DNA from: Meloidogyne chitwoodi | Taxonomy: Eukaryota; Nematoda; Chromadorea; Rhabditida; Meloidogynidae | DNA: 64,000 nt | Assembly (NCBI GenBank): GCA_015183035.1 | Contig: JACZZP010000012.1 | Coordinates: 2,108,001-2,172,000 of the forward strand | Direction: 5' to 3' | In this document: positions 58,428 through 64,000 of the stretch, in pieces | How the letters are laid out: the number at the start of each line of letters is the position of its first letter | How positions within the stretch are numbered: the stretch's first letter is position 1 | Made by a program: the position numbers and the translations under genes | Notes under the pieces: model-generated | The model's input: only the letters and a program-made list of their open reading frames with translations | The model's database searches: none | What the model was told of the DNA's origin: nothing

Positions 58428-59253
58428 ATGTCAGAAACGCGTGCTAAAAAATCAGGATTGGCTGCCGAAGCACAGCAAAAAGTTCATGGAAAATTTGATT
58501 CTCTATTTGCGCAACAAATCTTTGGTTGGATTTCAGAAATAACAGGAGAGATGCTTCTTTCAAATGGAGGAGATATTGAGGAATTTATTTCCACATTAAA
58601 AGATGGAGTTTTGCTTTGCAAGTAAGTGAAGACTTTTTAAGGTATTTTTTTATTATTATTTATTAAATTGGGGGGTAAGGTTTCCGAATCTCACTGGTTA
58701 AAAACGTATAAAGATCTTAAACAACGAAAAATTAAAATATAACTTAGGATTGCTAATACACTTTCACCAAATTCAATCAAAAAGGTCAACAACAGCACTT
58801 TGGCATTTAAGCAAATGGAAAATATTTCTTTCTTTCTCTCTTTTGTTGAGAATTATGTTGGCAAAAGTATTATTTTTTTAATTATTATTTTTTAAATTTT
58901 TTCTTATTAGATGAACTTTTTCAAACTGTTGATTTATATGAGGGACAAGATCCAAATTCTGTTCTTGTTTGTTTGGCAGCTTTAGCACGAAAATCTGAGA
59001 AAGTTTTTGGGTAAATAAATAAATATTAAAGATAATAATTTAATTAATTTCAGTAAACCTGGAATTGGACCAAAAGAAGCTGAGGGAGGAAAGCGACAGT
59101 GGACACCACAGCAACTTAAAGCTGGGGAAACGATTATTGGACTTCAGGCTGGGTCAAATAAAGGAGCAAATCAGAGCGGAATGGTTTATTTTTAATATTT
59201 AAAGAATCTCCCTTTTATTTTTAAAGATTATGGGAAATACTCGACATATGTGA
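58428..59253 (+). CDS. Calponin/transgelin (CH domain, single calponin-like repeat)
   Basis: Actin-binding protein of muscle type. Exons 58428-58621, 58748-58866, 58911-59010, 59054-59183, 59227-59253; 189 residues, the usual transgelin size. The calponin-homology domain spans about residues 25-135: QQIFGWISEITGE, LKDGVLLCKIANTL, MENISFFLSFVENYVG, LFQTVDLYEGQDPNSVLVCL. The C-terminus has the calponin repeat core TIIGLQAGSNKGANQSGM, then MGNTRHM. Related to C. elegans cpn genes and insect muscle protein 20. The last coding exon is only 27 nt. Confidence 0.93.
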
Positions 59254-60104
59254 GAGAGAACACTTTGGCCAAAAATATAATTATGGGTTGATAAAATGCG
59301 ACGGTGATTATTCAATTAAAAATAAAATTTTATATCCACTTTTATTTCACTTAATTTCCATTCCTTAATCACTTAAAATATTCTTTATATTGTGTGATTT
59401 TATACCCTGTGAAGATATATATTTTTGCCGCTTTAAAGTTTTATAAATTTTTGGCATTCCACACTTTTTTATTTTTGATTGATAAAATGATAATTTAAAT
59501 TTATTGATTATTTTATATGTTTTAACAAAAATATTTGTTTATTTTAATCTTTTACTTTCAAAATGTAGGGGAATATGGGACTCGAACTGCTCCATATTAT
59601 ATCCATGTCTCGACATTTCGTACCATCTATTATACGACATTTCGTCCCAACGGCAAAAAATCGTAGGCTAGGGTAAATAAAATGTATTTTTTTGCAGTTG
59701 AGACGAAATGTCGTGGCATGAAATGTACATGAGCCCATTAAATCAAATAGGTAATTATCTTTTTCTCGTATATAGTCGCAAATAGTCTCTAACTTTCTAT
59801 TTATCTCTAATTCTCTTTATTTAATATACTATTCCGCGCCTATTTGGGCTGTTTGGTTCATATGTTTCGCAATGGTCGTTTTGCCTCAAGATTCTCCAGT
59901 GTTCTCTTTATCTCTAATTTCCTTTTTAAAATACTATTTCGCGTTACTTGTCTGCGCTATTTTTATGACCTTTTTTGAATGAGTCATCTATATTTACTAT
60001 AATATTTATTTCTTATTGTTTAGAAATGTTCTTCTCATTTTAGCATTATTTTTACTTCGATTACTCCTGTTTAATTACTTACTTCATATTTTTCTTTTTT
60101 AGAT
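59254..60104. other. Spacer between the calponin gene and alx-1, with inverted and direct repeats
   Basis: An inverted repeat lies at 59604-59735 (separate entry). Two direct copies of about 40 bp (TTTATCTCTAATT...ATACTATT(C/T)CGCG) occur at 59796-59838 and 59907-59945. A B-box-like GTTCGAGTCCC is on the minus strand near 59577-59587. A TTTTTTAG two bases before the alx-1 ATG suggests trans-splicing. Confidence 0.5.
59604..59735. repeat. Inverted repeat built on CGACATTTCGTC
   Basis: TACGACATTTCGTCCCAACGG at 59633 is inverted in CAGTTGAGACGAAATGTCGT at 59695-59714, and the matches extend with CATGT near 59604 and ACATG near 59728. About 130 bp including a 28-bp loop. Looks like a decayed foldback element. 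Confidence 0.55.
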
Positions 60105-63100
60105 ATGGTTAATTTTCTAAGTGTTCCGCTAAAAGCAACAAATGAAGTTGATTTATATAAACCTTTAAAGACGTATATTGATTCACTTTCTGAATTATCT
60201 GAAGAATTGCGAAGTGAGGCCAATGAAGGATTAATGGAATTGAATAAATTAAGAAATAAAGCTTGTTGTCAACCTTTGGACAAACATCAGAGTTCTCTTG
60301 ATGTTATTACAAGGTTTTTTTTTTTTTTTATTAATTTATAAATAAATATCACACAGATATTATGACCAGCTATGTGCAATTGAAGCGAAATTGCCAATTA
60401 CACCAACTTTAAATCCGATTAGTTTCAAATGGAAAGATGCATTTGGGAAGAGTTCTTTGTTCTTTTCCAGAGCTTCTCTTAGTTTGTCTTTTTATTTTTA
60501 AATGTTTTTTAAATAATATCTTTTTTTATTGAAAGATTCCTCTATTAATGCTTTAAAAAGATATAAATTAATTTTATTATTTTCAGCATTAAATGACAGT
60601 TCTTTTGAAAGAGCTTGCGTTCTCTTTAATTGTGGGGCTTTAATGTCTAATATTGCATCTACACAGCAATTACATACAGACGAAGAATTGAAAAGTGTTG
60701 CAAAAATGTTTCAGCAATCAGCAGGAATTTTTTCAAAATTGAAAGATTCTGTTTTTGGATTGGTATTTTTTATTATTTTAATTTGTTTATTTTATTTTAA
60801 ATAAATTTTAGGTTCAGCAAGAGCCAACGCCTGATTTGACACCAGATGCTTTAACTTCTCTTTCATTGTTAATGGTTGCTCAAGCTCAAGAAGCTATTTA
60901 TTTGAAAGCATATAGAGGTTTTAATTAAAACAACTTTTATGGGAACTAATTTAAAATTTTTTTTAGATAATATGAAGCCAATTTCTCTACTAAAAATAGC
61001 AGCACAATGTGGTGACATGTACAATGAGACTCTCAAGTTTATGTCTAAAGATAATGTTAAAGGAATTTGGGAAAAGGTTTGTTTCTTTTTATCAGCATTT
61101 TTAAACATTTAAATAAAAATTAAAGGAATGGATACCTATAATAACTGGAAAAGGACTGGGTTTTGCAGCTTTGGGACAATTTTATGCAGCTGAACATGCA
61201 AAAGAAGACTCATCTTTTGGCGAACAAATAGCTCGACTTAGAGAAGCTTCTAAACTTTTGGACCAATCAAATTCTTATTATTCTAATGGTTTTTCTGAAG
61301 AAAATGTTTTGATTAAAAAATCTTTGGAAAGTGCAGTAAAAGACAATGATTTTATTTATCACGAGAAAATTGCTGATTTTAAATCGCTTGCTCCTCTTCA
61401 AAAAATATGTCTAGCAAAACCTACAAATATTGGGGGAACTCATCTTTCTGCACGTTTTAAAGATTTGTTTGAATCACTTGTACCTGTAGCAGTTCAAAAT
61501 GCTTTGACGACTTTTGAAGCAAGAAAAAATGACGTTGTAAATATTGATGTTTCAAGAATGAGAGAATATAGTCAACTTATGAATGCGTAATATAATTTTT
61601 ATAAATTGGAAAATGGACGGGGAAAGGGATGGGGAGAGATTTATGAATTTTTTGAACAAATTATAATCATTTTCTCAATTCTTTTTAAGTTGTTTGGCTT
61701 CATTAAATTTACCCGCTGCTTTAGACGATGTAACTAAACAAGAACAATGTCCACAATCAATTAGAGAAAAATCAGCACAAGTTAAAAATAAAGGAGGAAT
61801 TACTGATTTGATGTCTAAATTGAATGAATTGCCTAATTTGTATAAACGAAATGAGGAAATTTTGAATGAGGTTTTTTTATTAAAAAATTAGTTTTTATTA
61901 AATTGTGTTTTTAGAGTTCAAGACTGTTAAAAGACGAAAAAGAAAATGATGAAAGTCTTCGTAGGCAATTTACTTCAAAATGGACACGAATGCCTTCAGA
62001 TAATTTGACAGCTCCTCTTTTACAAGAATTGGGAAAATTTAGAGGAATATTAAATACAGCAGCTAATGCAGATTCAACTGTTAGAAATAAATTTGAGCAA
62101 AATAAAAAAGGAATGGAATTGCTTAGTTTGACTGAGGTTTTTTTAAATTAATTTTGATTTTTTTGAGCTAAAATTTATCAAAAAAGAAGCTAACTTTTTT
62201 TTTAGAATGAATTAAAATTATCAATTCCTGGTATTGGAAATAATCAAGGATCATCTAATAATTCTCCAACTATTCAAAAATTGCGAAGTTTGATGAATCA
62301 AATTCAGGAAATTAAAGTTGGAAGAGAAGAAATTGAAAAGGAATTGAAAAAGGTTTTTTTCTTCTTTTAAATTTTTATTTTAAAAAATCTTTTCAATAAA
62401 ATGACAGATTCGTTGTGATATGAGCAATGATTTTTCCAAAGCTTTGTCAGAAACTGGTGTTGTCAATGAAGAAAAGCTTAGTTCTGAAAAGATTTTGGAT
62501 CTTTTCAAACCTTTACGTGACAGAGTTGAATCTTCAATTAAAAGACAAGATTCTGTTATGGAAGAAGTTCAGCAATATTATAAGAAATTCTCTGAAGAAC
62601 GACAATCTACTGGAGGTGCTGAACGTGAAAATTTCTTGAAAGGATTGGCTACTGCTTTTGATAAATTTTTTGTACTTCAAGGGGATTTAAATGAAGGGAC
62701 CAAGGTTTTTTTAATATAAAAAGTATTTTTGAGTTTAATTTTTTTTAGTTTTACAATGATTTGACACCCGTTTTGGTTCGATTGCAGCAGAAAATTTCTG
62801 GTTTTATTTTTTATTTCTAAACTTTAAATTCTAATTTATTTATTTTTTCAAAGATTTTTGCTTTGCTCGTCAGACTGAAAAAGAAGATTTAATGAAGCAA
62901 GTTCAACAAAATATTGTCTCTACTGGAAGTGGTGGTGGTGGTGCCTTGCCTGGAAAGAATGCTCCTCCTCCTCGCCCACCTCCTCCTATTCAGCCTCCTG
63001 TTACACAAACATATCAACAGACTCAAGGTTTTTTTCTTTAATATTTTTAAATAACATTGACTATAGATCGGATAAACGTGTCGGTCAGTTTTTTCTGTAA

Positions 63101-63562
63101 AACTGAAGCTGACCTAGTCGATCTCTAATTTAACTTTTATATTTATTAAAAATATATCATTTAGCACCTTTTCATCAAATGCAACCACAACCGCAAATAG
63201 GAATGCAACAACAACAACCTTATCAACAAGGACAGTATCAACAACAACAACAAACTCCAAATCCTTATATGCCATATGGTTTTTTTAAAAGTTTAAATTT
63301 AATTTAAATATTATTTTTTAAGCTCCATATCCTTATGGTGTTCCACCTCAACAACAACAAGCTCAGATGGGTGGTTATAATAATACTCCATATCCAGTTC
63401 AATATCCAGTTTTGTTTTTTATAAAATATATAATAATATTTATTTATTATTTTAAAGGGAACATATCCAGGCGCTTTTCCACAGCAACAATTTGGTGCCT
63501 TTCCACCACCACCAAACTATAATCAACAACAATCTAATAATCCAACTAATCCATTTCAATAA
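60105..63562 (+). CDS. alx-1: ALIX/PDCD6IP homologue: BRO1 and V domains plus Pro/Gln-rich tail
   Basis: ESCRT-associated adaptor for endosomal sorting and membrane repair. The gene starts MVNFLSVPLKATNEVDLY, typical of BRO1 domains, and all exons read on the plus strand to TAA at 63560. BRO1 features: NKLRNKACCQPLDKHQSSLD, YYDQLCAIEAKLPI, SFKWKDAFG, SSFERACVLFNCGALMSNIA, a helical solenoid with LMVAQAQEAIYLKAY, and GFAALGQFYAAEHAK. The V domain has long helices (61690-62760). The tail contains PPPRPPPPIQPP followed by Gln/Tyr/Pro-rich repeats (PYPYGVPPQQQQ, AFPPPPNYNQQQ) ending NPTNPFQ, the place where ALIX binds SH3 and ESCRT partners. A short hairpin is present in the intron at 63065-63122. 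Start choice is fixed by the conserved N-terminus. Confidence 0.95.
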
Positions 63563-63835
63563 AATAGATAAATAAAAGGGAAAGTATTATTTTATATAAA
63601 ATTGGAAAGATTATTTTTTATTTGATCTTAAATATTTTTTTTTTATTTTAATTTTTCTACGCAGAGATTTTGAGTATTTTAAGTTTTTCTTTCTACTTAT
63701 ATGTGTATTTATAAATTAATTGACTTTATTTTATTATTTTTTAAATTTTATTCATATATATTTTTGAATTTATTTATATTTTGAACTTTTTTAAACTAAT
63801 TTTTAATTTAAATTCAACTTATTTAAATTTTAAAG
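63563..63835. other. Short spacer between alx-1 and the last gene
   Basis: 273 bp, AT-rich, same strand on both sides. TTTTAAAG immediately before the next ATG is acceptor-like, which would allow trans-splicing. Nothing else seen. Confidence 0.4.
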
Positions 63836-64000
63836 ATGTTATTGGCATCAATTGGAAGATTTTCCAATTATTTATTTTTGACTCAAAGTTTGGTTCCTTC
63901 AAAAATCAAAATTTTGTTCAATCAAAGCCAACTGAAAAGACTTGGAATTATTAGAAGTTTTGCTTCTGCTGAGAACTCAAACAATGCAGATCACGACAAG
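63836..64000 (+). CDS. 5' end of a gene with a mitochondrial-type presequence (cut by window end)
   Basis: Open from ATG 63836 to the window end, 55 codons. The protein starts MLLASIGRFSNYLFLTQSLV and continues with a basic, Ser-rich, acid-free stretch to QLKRLGIIRSFASAENSNN. Arg/Lys/Ser-rich composition followed by RSFAS|AE is a good mitochondrial targeting peptide with a likely cleavage near Ser-Phe-Ala. Too short to identify the mature protein. Confidence 0.7.
   Translation, partial: MLLASIGRFSNYLFLTQSLVPSKIKILFNQSQLKRLGIIRSFASAENSNNADHDK

Overview
This window is a piece of a nematode nuclear genome. It is very AT-rich, almost every gene is broken by many short AT-rich introns (about 35-60 nt), 3' splice sites are the short T-rich type, and acceptor-like TTTAG or TTTCAG sequences sit just upstream of several start codons, as expected for spliced-leader trans-splicing. 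The gene set is animal and nematode: rme-6, unc-51, alx-1, pfd-2, ceh-20-like, an NPR-type receptor and nlp-type peptide precursors. Base composition and gene structure fit a clade IV plant-parasitic nematode such as Meloidogyne, but that placement is inference.

Layout. 1-2744 (-): 5' part of an rme-6/GAPVD1 endocytic RasGAP gene. 3396-9666: a local cluster of six small Tyr/Trp/Arg-rich paralogues (five +, one -), with a seventh at 13001-14116 (-). Between them lies a neuropeptide-receptor-like GPCR (9852-11839, -). 14944-15222 (-): a small CxxC protein. 15663-18973 (-): a copine. After 3 kb without genes comes the autophagy kinase unc-51/ULK (21987-26515, +). A repeat-rich spacer follows, then prefoldin subunit 2 (27976-29896, -), a Ly6-like GPI protein (30309-31205, -) and a Polycomb PCGF RING protein (31631-35169, -). 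A 5.8 kb gap precedes a canonical Polycomb/CBX-type chromodomain protein with a C-terminal Pc box (41020-43290, +). The right third holds NAD(P)HX epimerase, the PBC/TALE homeobox gene ceh-20 with an intronic antisense tRNA-Asp(GTC), a glutaredoxin, two neuropeptide precursors flanking a JMJD8-like JmjC gene, PRPP synthetase, an unrecognised type I membrane protein, a calponin/transgelin, alx-1/ALIX, and the start of a probable mitochondrial protein cut by the window end.

The strongest second-look signals are the tandem aromatic-rich family, which I do not recognise; two PRC1-class components (PCGF and a true Pc/CBX with both chromodomain and Pc box) within 10 kb of each other; four intronic or spacer foldback/MITE-like elements, two with visible target-site duplications; two short-period minisatellites of related sequence, each just 5' of a gene; and two peptide-precursor genes. 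Exon coordinates were placed by eye from reading frame, GT(GC)-AG ends and family resemblance; single boundaries may be off by a few bases.
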